This document shows positions 44,809-53,099 of a stretch of DNA of 64,000 bases, in pieces. The stretch is taken from the NCBI RefSeq assembly GCF_035975855.1, contig NZ_CP109055.1:4340001-4404000 (forward strand). Reading direction: 5' to 3'. The position numbers were made by a program, and so were the translations under genes. Within the stretch, counting starts at the first letter, position 1. Each line of letters starts with the position of its first letter. The notes beneath the pieces are model-generated. The model ran no database searches. It was not told the DNA's origin and saw nothing but the letters and a program-made list of their open reading frames with translations. The stretch is from Streptomyces sp. NBC_01304. Its GTDB lineage: Bacteria; Actinomycetota; Actinomycetes; Streptomycetales; Streptomycetaceae.

Positions 44809-45588
44809 CTAATTCGGTTTTCGGGCCTCGAACAGAACCCTCGTGCTGTGGGCCACGAAGGAGCCCGACTCTTCGATCTGGTCGTGCAACACGCGGAGTT
44901 GAGGCCGATACGCCTCGACCGTGAATCCCGGCACCATCCAGATCACCTTGCGCAGGAAGTGGACGACAGCCCCAATGTCGTAGAACTCCATGCGGAGCTT
45001 CTCCGGGCGGACATCCACGAGTTCGAGCCCGGCCGCCGAGGCCTCCGCGCTCTCCAGGTCCGGATGACGCGCGTTCCGGGTCTCCTCGGGCTGCGGGCCC
45101 AGGAAGTACTCGACCACCTCGAAGACACTCGCAGGCCCGACGTGTTGGGCGAAGTACGTACCCCCGGGCGCAAGAACCCGCGCGATCTCCGAGAAGTACG
45201 GCTTTACCGGATGCCGGCTGGAAACCAGGTCGAACGCGCCGGAGGCGAACGGCAGCGGAGGCTCCTCCGCGTCCGCGACCACCGCCACACCCTGCGGGTG
45301 GAGCAGGGCCGTGGCCTTGGCCACGTTCGCCGGCCAGCCCTCCGTGGCGACGCACAGCCGGGGCCGGGCCGACGCCCTCGCGAGCGCCCCGGCCAGCACC
45401 TCGCCGCCGCCCGTCTGGACGTCCAGGGCCGCCGTGGCCCCGGCGAGGCGGCCGGACAAGGAGCGCTGATAGCCCCAGGAGGGGCGTTGCTCGGTGGCGC
45501 GGCCCTCGAACCAGGAGAAGTCCCAGCCCGCCACGGGGGCCGCCACCGCCTCGGCTACCAGCTCATCAAACGTGTGCGTATCGGACAT
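44809..45588 (-). CDS. SAM-dependent methyltransferase
   Basis: The 259-residue class I methyltransferase has a degenerate motif I (ALDVQTGGGEVLAGAL) and a clear later part: FDLVSSRHPVKPYFSEIARVLAPGGTYFAQHVG (motif IV and post-motif loop). The C-terminal domain is FYDIGAVVHFLRKVIWMVPGF, which is found in a widespread group of actinobacterial methyltransferases of unknown substrate. It ends next to element E. A small reductase gene begins in the same direction 8 bp upstream of it. Confidence 0.82.
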   Translation of the reverse strand: MSDTHTFDELVAEAVAAPVAGWDFSWFEGRATEQRPSWGYQRSLSGRLAGATAALDVQTGGGEVLAGALARASARPRLCVATEGWPANVAKATALLHPQGVAVVADAEEPPLPFASGAFDLVSSRHPVKPYFSEIARVLAPGGTYFAQHVGPASVFEVVEYFLGPQPEETRNARHPDLESAEASAAGLELVDVRPEKLRMEFYDIGAVVHFLRKVIWMVPGFTVEAYRPQLRVLHDQIEESGSFVAHSTRVLFEARKPN

Positions 45589-45595
45589 GGATCGA

Positions 45596-46084
45596 TCATG
45601 TCAGGGACGGCTCGCACACCACCACCGGGATTTCCCGCTCGGTCCAGGACTGGTACTCCGCGTACTCGGCGTACATCTCGACCAGGCGCGGCCACAGCTC
45701 CTCCCGCTCCGCCTTGTCCGCCGTGCGGGCGCGCATCGCGCGCAGCCAGGGGCCGGTGCGGACGAGGACCCGGGGCTCGGCCACCAGGTTGCGGTACCAC
45801 TGCGTATGGACCGGCGTACCGGCGTACGAAGCGGCGACGATCACGCGGTCGCCGTCCGGCAGATACACGAGCGGCACCGTGCGCAGCCGGCCCGAGCTGC
45901 GGCCCATCGTCGTCAGGAGGCAGGTCGGCACGCTCTTCCGGAAGGCGCTGCCCAGGCGGTAGCGGCCGCCGACGCGGCCGTCCGTCGCGCGGTAGACGGC
46001 GACGTGCGCGCGGGTGATGGCCCTCAGTAGGGGCGCCATGCGGGGCGAGTCGAAGATCGCGGGGCGTTCCGTCGCTTTTGCCAT
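45596..46084 (-). CDS. Deazaflavin-dependent nitroreductase family (DDN-like) protein
   Basis: The 162-residue single-domain protein has the split beta-barrel features of F420-dependent DDN-like reductases: RSSGRLRTVPLVYLPDGDRVIVAASYAGTPVHTQWYRNLVAEPRVLV, then the C-terminal YAEYQSWTEREIPVVV. Members reduce quinones or nitro compounds using reduced F420; the physiological substrate is unknown. The ATG at 46084 gives the family start; an in-frame start at 46096 adds four residues. It shares an 8-bp gap with the methyltransferase gene, so the two may be co-transcribed. Confidence 0.85.
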   Translation of the reverse strand: MAKATERPAIFDSPRMAPLLRAITRAHVAVYRATDGRVGGRYRLGSAFRKSVPTCLLTTMGRSSGRLRTVPLVYLPDGDRVIVAASYAGTPVHTQWYRNLVAEPRVLVRTGPWLRAMRARTADKAEREELWPRLVEMYAEYAEYQSWTEREIPVVVCEPSLT

Positions 46085-46159
46085 GTCTGTACGCAACCAC
46101 GGCGGGCTTGTCGAGTACAGGCGCTTTGCCCAACTCCCTTGATTTGGCGCTTTCTTGAT

Positions 46160-46900
46160 CTAACGGGTCGTCCAGCCGCCGTCCAGGACGAGGTTCGCGC
46201 CCGTCATGTTGGACGACTGGTCCGAGGCCAGGAACAGCGCCGCCGACGCCACCTCGTCCGGGCGGCCGAGGCGGCCCAGGAGGGTGAGCTCCTCGAATTT
46301 CTTGCGCAGGCCCTCCGGGTCGGGGTCGGCCTGGAAGACGACCTCCAGGAGCTCGGTCTGGATCGGGCCCGGGCACAGTGCGTTGACGCGGATGCCGGCC
46401 TTCGCGTGGTCGATCGCGGTGGCCTTGGTGAGCTGGATGACGCCGCCCTTGGAGGCGCAGTACGCCGCCACGCCCGCGTCGCCGACCAGGCCGAGCTCCG
46501 AGGCGATGTTCACGATGGTGCCGCCGCCGTTTTCGGTCATTGCGGGGATGGCGTGCTTGGAGCAGAGGAAGACACCGCGCATGTTGACGCCCATGAGCCT
46601 GTCCCATTCCTCGACGGTGGTGTCGAGGATGGTTTTGGCGAATTCGATGCCGGCGTTGTTGACGAGGATGTCGAGGCCGCCGTGCGTTTTGAGCGTGTGC
46701 TCGATCAGGGCCTTGACCTGGGCTTCGTCACTCACGTCACACTTCGTGAAGTGGCCGCCGAGTTGCTTTGCCTCGTCTGTGGCGTCCAAGACGTCGGACA
46801 TGACGACTGTGGCGCCCTCTTTGATGAAGCGTTCGGCGATTGCGTGGCCTAGGCCTCGCTTGGCTCCGGTGACGATGGCGGATTTTCCGGCTAGCTGCAT
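46160..46900 (-). CDS. Short-chain dehydrogenase/reductase
   Basis: The 246-residue SDR has the NAD(P)-binding TGAKRGLGHAIA (residues 11-22), NNAG at about 85-88, the catalytic Ser in NIASELG and the YxxxK pair in AYCASKGG. It resembles 3-oxoacyl-ACP or glucose 1-dehydrogenase-like classical SDRs; the substrate cannot be given. The final segment (SSNMTGANLVLDGGWTTR) is the standard SDR tail. The frame extends upstream to 47008 through element F, but the ATG at 46900 fits the family. Confidence 0.9.
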   Translation of the reverse strand: MQLAGKSAIVTGAKRGLGHAIAERFIKEGATVVMSDVLDATDEAKQLGGHFTKCDVSDEAQVKALIEHTLKTHGGLDILVNNAGIEFAKTILDTTVEEWDRLMGVNMRGVFLCSKHAIPAMTENGGGTIVNIASELGLVGDAGVAAYCASKGGVIQLTKATAIDHAKAGIRVNALCPGPIQTELLEVVFQADPDPEGLRKKFEELTLLGRLGRPDEVASAALFLASDQSSNMTGANLVLDGGWTTR

Positions 46901-46963
46901 GGGGTCATGCTGCCCCACCGGTGGGGGTGCGGCTTGGGGCCAAAGTCCCGTCTCGTACGTTCC

Positions 46964-47048
46964 TTTTCCCCACCCCGCCCCTTCCCGTAAGGCTGCCGCC
47001 GGCTTCAAAGGATTGTCCTCGATCGCCGGACGGGCTGATTCATCAGCC
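46964..47048. repeat. Composite palindromic element, copy F (half element)
   Basis: The left outer arm (46964-46990), a GGCTGCCGCCGGCTTCAAAG linker and a decayed inner palindrome (centre around 47040; only CTGAT/ATCAG still pairs well) are present. The right half is missing, and the kinase stop codon follows at 47058. Confidence 0.85.
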
Positions 47049-47057
47049 GCCTGTCCC

Positions 47058-49280
47058 TCAGTTGTCGAACTGGGCCAGTGGGATCGCGTACAGGCGTCGG
47101 TCCTTGGGCCATTCCCCGCGCTTGATGCCCCACGCCCGGTCGGCGCACACGGCGAAGACGTCGTCGCCCATGCAGGCGGCCCACAGGATGAACTTCTCCG
47201 GCAGGGTGCGGACCGGGCCCCTGTCGCCCGTCGCGGGGTCGAAGCGCGACAGGTGGTTGGGCTTGCCGGCGACGCCGAAGATCAGTGGGGTGTCGGGGCC
47301 GCTTCCGTTGTTCCCGGCCAGGCTGTAGTGCACCAGGTCGTCATGGCTCCAGAGCTCGGCTCCGGTGCGGGGGTCGACGCCCAGGGTCCGCATCCTCTTC
47401 TCGTCCGGAACCTCCTGCTGGACGACGAGCACATCGCCCGCAAGGTAGGAGTACAAGCTGTCGCGCACGGACCAGAGCTTCTTGCCGTCGGTGGCGGACC
47501 AGGCTTCGCCGGTGCCGACGAGCAGCTTGCCCTCGGGAAGGACCTCCGGTTCCTCGCGGTCCTTGTACGTGGCGAGTACGTCGCCGGTGGTCGCGTCGAC
47601 GACGACCACGTCCCCGTCGTTGGCGAAGAAGAGACGGTCGTCGACCGCGCCCTTGAAGACCGAGGTCACGAACTCCGAGTGGTCCGCGAACGTCCAACTC
47701 CACAGCAAGGCCCCGCCCTTGTGAAGAGCGTCCCAGCTGCGGCTGTCCAGGCGGGCCAGGACCAGCGAACCGGCATCGACGACCGTGGTGTACGCCCCCG
47801 TGTCGTCCTCGCTGGTGTGCCGCCAGAGCTCGTTCCCGCTCTTGGCGTCCAGCGCGCAGACGTACTGGGCGACCGCGACGTAGAAGCCGCTCTCGGACAC
47901 GACGGCATCGATGCCGGAGGTGACGTCGTCGTCGCCGAGGGGCGCGAACTTCCAGACGACGGATCTGTCATCGGGGTCGATGGCGTGCAGCTCGCTGGAG
48001 TCCACCGCGAAGTAGAGGGAGCCGTCGGGCCCCGTGACCGGCGCATCGACCTGGTCGTGCGCGCGCCAGCGCTCCTCACCCGAGGCCAGTTCACGAGTGA
48101 GCCAGCGATTGTCCCCGTCTGTCTCGTGGGTCAGGACGAGTGAGCCGAGCGCCTCGACCGGGCTGTCCCTGGCGGCCCGCTTCCACCGGGGTGCCAGCTC
48201 CCCGTTCTGGCCCACCTGACCCGCGCCGCCCTTGTCTCCCTCTCCCTCGCCTCCCCCGCCCTTGTCCCCTCCGTCGTCCTCCAGCACCTTCGGTACGACC
48301 ACCACGGTCGTCGACACCGCGGCCAGGCCGATCACCCCGAACAGCACGGTCCGCCGTGACACCGGCCGCCCGGAGACCGGAGCTGGGGCCGCATCCGGAA
48401 GCGCAGGGTGCATCGGCGGCGCGGCGGGCCGCCCCGTCGTCTCCCCCGCGCCCATCTCCCGCGCGATCGCCCCGAGCCGCGCCGCGGTCTCAGCGGCCGA
48501 AGGGGGGCGGTTCTCCGGGGACTTGGCCAGCAACTCCGCCACCAGAAGGTCCAGCTCCGCAGGCAGCCCCGGCCGACGCGTGGACGGCGGGTCGGGGACC
48601 TCCGAGGCGTGGGCCACGATCTGGGCCAGGGCGTCCCGGTCGCCGAACGGCGGCTGCCCGGTGAGGAGTTGATGGAGCAGGCAACCCAGCGAGTAGAGGT
48701 CGGATGCCGCCCCCACCTCCTCCCCGCGCGCCTGCTCCGGCGACATCCACGGCGCGCTGCCCAGTACGCCGCCGGCCTGGCTGAGACGGTCCAAGCCGAG
48801 GTCACGGTGGAACCAGGCGATGCCGAAGTCGAGGACGCGGACCGTGCCGTCGGGGCCGAGGACGGCGTTCGCGGGCTTGATGTCGCGGTGGACGATGCCC
48901 GCGTCGTGCGCCGCCTCCAAGGCGACGCAGATCTGCCGGGCCCAGTCCACGGCCTGCGCCGGGGCGGGCGGGCCCTCGGCGGTCAGGACGCGGTCGAGGG
49001 CACGGCCCGGGGCGAGGGCCATGACGATGTAGAGCGTGTCGCCATCCCGGCCGAAGTCATGGACGGTGACCACGTGTTGGTTGTCGGAGAGCCCCGCCGC
49101 AGCCCGCGCCTCGCGTTCGAGCCGAGCCGCCGCCTCCTCGGTGACTCCGGGCCCCGCGACGGTCTTGACCGCGACCTCCCGGTGCAGCACCAGGTCCTCG
49201 GCCCGCCACACGACACCCATCCCACCCGCGCCGAGCCGTTCGGTCAGCCGGTAGCGCCCGGACAGCACGGTCTCCGCCAC
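47058..49280 (-). CDS. Ser/Thr protein kinase with PQQ-like beta-propeller sensor
   Basis: The 740-residue PASTA-less Hanks-type kinase has its catalytic domain at about 8-270: GAGGMG loop, VAVKT lysine, HRDIKPANAV, DFGIA and SPEQARG. A linker and one membrane helix (about 315-335) follow. The extracellular region (about 375-740) has PQQ-type propeller repeats (SGEERWRAHDQ, SGNELWRHTSED, DGKKLWSVRDS, TGAELWSHDDL). The GTG at 49280 follows GGGAGGGACCA and is preferred over 49301. It is divergent from a second kinase. Confidence 0.9.
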   Translation of the reverse strand: MAETVLSGRYRLTERLGAGGMGVVWRAEDLVLHREVAVKTVAGPGVTEEAAARLEREARAAAGLSDNQHVVTVHDFGRDGDTLYIVMALAPGRALDRVLTAEGPPAPAQAVDWARQICVALEAAHDAGIVHRDIKPANAVLGPDGTVRVLDFGIAWFHRDLGLDRLSQAGGVLGSAPWMSPEQARGEEVGAASDLYSLGCLLHQLLTGQPPFGDRDALAQIVAHASEVPDPPSTRRPGLPAELDLLVAELLAKSPENRPPSAAETAARLGAIAREMGAGETTGRPAAPPMHPALPDAAPAPVSGRPVSRRTVLFGVIGLAAVSTTVVVVPKVLEDDGGDKGGGGEGEGDKGGAGQVGQNGELAPRWKRAARDSPVEALGSLVLTHETDGDNRWLTRELASGEERWRAHDQVDAPVTGPDGSLYFAVDSSELHAIDPDDRSVVWKFAPLGDDDVTSGIDAVVSESGFYVAVAQYVCALDAKSGNELWRHTSEDDTGAYTTVVDAGSLVLARLDSRSWDALHKGGALLWSWTFADHSEFVTSVFKGAVDDRLFFANDGDVVVVDATTGDVLATYKDREEPEVLPEGKLLVGTGEAWSATDGKKLWSVRDSLYSYLAGDVLVVQQEVPDEKRMRTLGVDPRTGAELWSHDDLVHYSLAGNNGSGPDTPLIFGVAGKPNHLSRFDPATGDRGPVRTLPEKFILWAACMGDDVFAVCADRAWGIKRGEWPKDRRLYAIPLAQFDN

Positions 49281-49308
49281 TGGTCCCTCCCCGTAGCTCA
49301 CTCTGTAT

Positions 49309-49356
49309 GTACGCCATGTACGCCGACATGTACGCCACGTACGCCACGTACGGCGA
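49309..49356. repeat. GTACGCC direct repeats in the divergent kinase promoter region
   Basis: GTACGCC or GTACGGC starts at 49309, 49318, 49330, 49339 and 49348 (spacings 9, 12, 9 and 9 bp), between the two kinase genes. These could be iterated binding sites for one regulator. Confidence 0.6.
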
Positions 49357-49489
49357 CACGCGATCCGGCGGTTGCAGGCTACGGCCCCCGGATCACTCTT
49401 GGAGCCTCAATACCCCTCTGGCACACTGCAGTTGCACTGACCACTTGACTGATCACGAGCAACTCAAGAGCGCACGGGGGCAGCAGGAC

Positions 49490-51310
49490 ATGTGGGGGCG
49501 GGGAGTAGTCCTCGGCGGGCGATACACGCTGGCCGGGCGGCTCGGAGGCGGGGCCCAGGGTGAGGTCTGGCGGGCCGAGGACGATGTGCTCGGGCGGCAG
49601 GTGGCGGTCAAGATCCTGCTGCCCGCGCTGGTCGACGACGCGGCCTTCATGGAACGGTTCCGGCGCGAGGCGCGGCTGCTCGCGGGCCTCGACCACCCCG
49701 GAATCGTAGGCGTCCACGACTACGGCGAGGGGCGCCACGACGACCAGTTGATCGCGTACATCGTCATGGAGCTCATCGAGGGCCGGTCCCTCGCAGAGGT
49801 CCGGGCCGAGAGCGGGACGCTGCCCGTCGAGCGCACCCTGGAACTCGTCGCCCAGGCCCTCGACGCCCTGCACGCCTCACACACCCAGGGCGTCGTGCAC
49901 CGCGACATCAAGCCGTCCAATCTCATGCTCCGACCCGACGGCCGCCTCAAGGTCACCGACTTCGGGATCGCCCGCGCCGCCTCGTCCACGAAGCTCACGG
50001 CGTCCGACGCCGTGATCGGCACCGCGCTCTACATGGCCCCCGAGCAGGCCGAGGGCACCAGCACCGGCACGGGTGCGGCCTCGGACCTCTACTCGCTCGG
50101 CGTCGTCACGTACGAACTGCTCACCGGGGAGCTCCCGTTCACCGGTGACACAGTCCTGGAGATCGTGCTCAAGCACATCCGGGAACCCGCGCCCGAGCTG
50201 CCCGACACCTTCCCCTCGCCGGTACGTTCCTTCGTCGCGCGTGCCCTGGCCAAGAGCCCCGACGACCGGTTCGCCGACGCGGCGGCGATGGCGGCCGCGG
50301 CGCGGCGCCTCGCAGCGGGCGGGGCGGGCGGGGCGCAGGAGACGGAACCCGTACCCGCTCCGGCACCCGCACCCGTGCCGGTGCCCGTGCCCGTGCCCGT
50401 GCCCGTGCCCAAGGCGGAGTCCGCACCCGCACCCGCGGCCGCCACCACCCAGGCCACCCGCCGACAGCGGCGCCGCACTCCGCTCGTCGTGCTCGGCGCG
50501 GTCCTCGTACCGGCCGTGGCGGGGACCGTCCTGTACCTGGTCCCGACCCCCCGCTCCACCGACGCGAACAAGCCGCCCGCCGCCGGACCCGGCGCCGCCG
50601 ACTCCGGTGGGGGCGGCCAGAATTCACAAACGCCGCCCGGCAAGTCCGGCAACCCCAGCGACAAGGCGAAGCCGAAGGGTGAGGACAAGGAGAAGGAAAA
50701 GGACGGGGACGGCGGGGCGGCGGGAGCGGCCGTCTCCGGCGGCGGGGGAAGTGGCGACCCGGGCGCCGACTCCGGGCAGGACGGCGGGAGTTCGGGCGAC
50801 GGCGGGGGCAGCGCGAGCGGCGGCTCGGACAGCGGCAGCGCGTCGGGCGGCGGTTCGGGCGACGGCGGCGGCTCAGGTGGCGGCACGCCCGCCGGCTGCG
50901 GCGGCGACAACTGGGGCGCGATCACCAACGTCGGCTCCGGAGTCAAGGTCGGCCTGGCCGACGCCGGCCCGAAGGTGAACGGCAAGGTCGTCATGGGCGG
51001 GCACACGGAGTACGGCTGGGTGAAGGCGACCGGCCAGCAGGGCAGCGTCTCCTTCAAGTCCTGCAACCTGAGCAAACCCGAGCTGTCGTCGCACGCGGCC
51101 TCCTGGGACAGCACCCCGCAGACGATCCTCACGGGGTCGCCGAGCAGCCTCTCCACCCTCTGGAACCCGGAGAAGGCCGGCACCTCGGGCGCGTACTACC
51201 TGCAGGACTTCAACGGCAACAACTGCCTGACCGACAACGGCGCGGGCAAGCAGCTGACCGTCGTCACCTGCACGCCCGGGAGCAAGTCCCAGCAGTGGCG
51301 GATTCCCTGA
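49490..51310 (+). CDS. Ser/Thr protein kinase with Gly/Ser linker and ricin-like tail
   Basis: The 606-residue kinase has its catalytic domain at about 9-270 (GGGAQGEVW, VAVKI, HRDIKPSNLM, DFGIA, APEQAEG). A PVPV repeat region (about 285-310) precedes one membrane helix (about 335-355). A long Gly/Ser/Asp-rich extracellular linker (about 370-465) follows, then a C-terminal domain whose end (NNCLTDNGAGKQLTVVTC, SQQWRIP) looks like a ricin-type QxW unit. GTAC-containing repeats lie upstream. A cell-wall glycan or other carbohydrate ligand is inferred from the fold only. Confidence 0.88.
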   Translation: MWGRGVVLGGRYTLAGRLGGGAQGEVWRAEDDVLGRQVAVKILLPALVDDAAFMERFRREARLLAGLDHPGIVGVHDYGEGRHDDQLIAYIVMELIEGRSLAEVRAESGTLPVERTLELVAQALDALHASHTQGVVHRDIKPSNLMLRPDGRLKVTDFGIARAASSTKLTASDAVIGTALYMAPEQAEGTSTGTGAASDLYSLGVVTYELLTGELPFTGDTVLEIVLKHIREPAPELPDTFPSPVRSFVARALAKSPDDRFADAAAMAAAARRLAAGGAGGAQETEPVPAPAPAPVPVPVPVPVPVPKAESAPAPAAATTQATRRQRRRTPLVVLGAVLVPAVAGTVLYLVPTPRSTDANKPPAAGPGAADSGGGGQNSQTPPGKSGNPSDKAKPKGEDKEKEKDGDGGAAGAAVSGGGGSGDPGADSGQDGGSSGDGGGSASGGSDSGSASGGGSGDGGGSGGGTPAGCGGDNWGAITNVGSGVKVGLADAGPKVNGKVVMGGHTEYGWVKATGQQGSVSFKSCNLSKPELSSHAASWDSTPQTILTGSPSSLSTLWNPEKAGTSGAYYLQDFNGNNCLTDNGAGKQLTVVTCTPGSKSQQWRIP

Positions 51311-51377
51311 CCGGCCGGTCGATCCCTCGTACGTACGGACAGTTGATGGCCATGCCGGAATCGGCGAGGGTTCTGAC

Positions 51378-51791
51378 ATGGGGGACGGGGACAAGGACGG
51401 GGACGGGGACTACGGGCTCTTCGGCGACGTCGACGACATCGACGACATCGACGACATCGACGACCCGGACGACCTGGGCGACTTCGGGGGCTTCGGCGGG
51501 GGCTTCGGCGACGGCGGCGGCATAGAGCCGGTCTCGGCGATGGTCGGGGTCGCGGTGCTCATCGCGGCCTGCTGGAGGGTCACGGACCGTTCCCGGCGGG
51601 CGCGCTATCTGTGGGCGGTCGTCGCGGTGACTGCGGTCGGCCTGATCCTCCAGTACGTCAACTACAACGACTCGGGCTTCTGGTCGCGTGCGCGGGCCGA
51701 GCACGACCTGATCCAGATGATCGTGATGGCGGGCCCTGGCGGCGTGGCCGCGCTGCTGCGGCTGCTGTTCAGCGGGGCCTCACGCGGCTGA
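51378..51791 (+). CDS. Small Asp-rich membrane protein (137 aa)
   Basis: I do not recognise the family. The first 48 residues are acidic and Gly-rich, built from GDGD and DDI repeats that are encoded by a 9-bp GACGACATC tandem repeat. Two hydrophobic helices follow (about 52-68 and 79-95), with a basic loop between them (RVTDRSRRARY), and a shorter hydrophobic end (about 113-133). It is 67 bp downstream of a kinase gene, in the same direction. The acidic tail could bind divalent cations or a basic partner; no function is assigned. Confidence 0.6.
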   Translation: MGDGDKDGDGDYGLFGDVDDIDDIDDIDDPDDLGDFGGFGGGFGDGGGIEPVSAMVGVAVLIAACWRVTDRSRRARYLWAVVAVTAVGLILQYVNYNDSGFWSRARAEHDLIQMIVMAGPGGVAALLRLLFSGASRG

Positions 51792-52760
51792 CCGCAGGGC
51801 CTCGCGGATCCGGGCGATCACCAACTCCGGGGCCGCGAAGACTTCCACGGCCGTGAACCGCAGAACCAACGCCACCTCCGGGCAGCTTTGCAGCGCGTTG
51901 AAACGGGCGACGTCCCGGTCGTGGGCGGCGCGGCTGCCGTGGAACGCGTACCCCTCGATCTCGACGACCACCCGCTTCGCCCGGAAGAGGAAGTCGACGC
52001 GCACCCGCCGCCCGCCTGCCACGTCCAACTCGACCTGCGACTCGGGGTGCAGCCCCGCGTCCTGGAAGCGCAGCCGGGCGACCGTCTCCGCCGGGGACTC
52101 GCACTTCGGGTCGGCGAGCGCGAGCCGACTCCGGACCTCCGCCCGCCCCCGCGGCGGCAGCGCGTCGACGGCCGCCGTCAACTGGGCGAGCGTGACGAGC
52201 GGCGCGCGCCGCTGCCGGCAGGTCAGCGCCGAGTCGACGGCTACGAGCGCCTCGTCCCGCCCCTCCGAGCGGAGCAGGTCGGCGAGGGTCCGGGCCGGCG
52301 TCGTCAGACGCGGGGCGGGAGCCGTCGCCGGGCGGAGGGTCGTGACCTCTTCGGGCCGCAGCGCAGCTCGGTGGACCTTCCCGTCGCGGCTGGTCCCGCT
52401 TCCCCAGCGTTCGTTCGTGAACTCGGGCGGTACGCGGTCGAGTTCGCGTACGCCGAGCAGTTCGATGCCCCAGAGCGCGGCAGCCGCACGGTGGCTGGCG
52501 ACCAGTTCCGGGTCCACGAGCTGGATCGCCCGTACGCGCAGGCCCAGGTCGATCTCGCGGCCGGGCTCGGCCCAGGCGCCGTAGTGGATGCGCCGCCAGC
52601 CCGCCCGGACCAGGCTCCGCCTGACGGTCTTCCCCTCCACCTCACCTCTCCGCACGAGCCACCGGCTCAAGAGAACTCCGCCGCAAGCGGCAACCCCTAG
52701 GAAGGACGACGCTCCCCCGACTCCGACTCCGACTCCGACCACGCCCCCAACCCCGACCAT
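51780..52760 (-). CDS. DUF559-type (Vsr-like) endonuclease-fold protein
   Basis: The 326-residue protein ends in a DUF559 domain (about 210-325; ESPAETVARLRFQDAG, then RRVRVDFLFRAKRVVVEIEGYAFHG, a PD-(D/E)xK-type Asp...Glu pair). The first half resembles an AbiEi-like winged-helix region (WRRIHYGAWAEPG, ASHRAAAALWGIELLG). Proteins of this shape are common solitary genes in actinobacteria; activity is untested as far as I know. The start is uncertain: residues 1-20 (VGVGGVVGVGVGVGG) come from a 6-bp simple repeat. It converges on the small Asp-rich gene with a 12-bp overlap. Confidence 0.75.
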   Translation of the reverse strand: MVGVGGVVGVGVGVGGASSFLGVAACGGVLLSRWLVRRGEVEGKTVRRSLVRAGWRRIHYGAWAEPGREIDLGLRVRAIQLVDPELVASHRAAAALWGIELLGVRELDRVPPEFTNERWGSGTSRDGKVHRAALRPEEVTTLRPATAPAPRLTTPARTLADLLRSEGRDEALVAVDSALTCRQRRAPLVTLAQLTAAVDALPPRGRAEVRSRLALADPKCESPAETVARLRFQDAGLHPESQVELDVAGGRRVRVDFLFRAKRVVVEIEGYAFHGSRAAHDRDVARFNALQSCPEVALVLRFTAVEVFAAPELVIARIREALRSAA

Positions 52761-52963
52761 GCGCCCATGATCCCCGGCGGCGCACATCTCCGCTGGGCCT
52801 GTGGATAACCCTCCGGGTAGCGGCGGTTGGGGGCTGGGGGCTGCGCCGAGGGCGGGCGGAGCTTGCGGAGGTCGGGGCTTGGGGAAGTCGGGCTGGCGGG
52901 CCAGCGGGCGGTCGGGCGGGCCGGCGAGTCGCGAAGTCGCCCTTCGGCGGCTGGTCAAGAACG

Positions 52964-53070
52964 AGATTGCGTGGCTGGTGGGGGTGGGTGGTGCAGGTGG
53001 CCTCCGCTCCTTTCGTCGTCGGCTGCGGCGGCTCGTGGGCTGGCTTTCCCCCATGACGGTCAGTACGGGC
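52964..53070 (+). repeat. Left arm of a 107-bp inverted repeat
   Basis: The reverse complement matches 54358-54464 at 98 of 107 positions with no gaps. In one minus-strand frame both arms encode a similar peptide (VMGESQP-SR-SRRRKERRPPAP), with several differences at third positions, so the arms may derive from a coding fragment. Confidence 0.9.
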
Positions 53071-53099
53071 CCCTGGATTTGCGCATCGCCGACAGGAGG

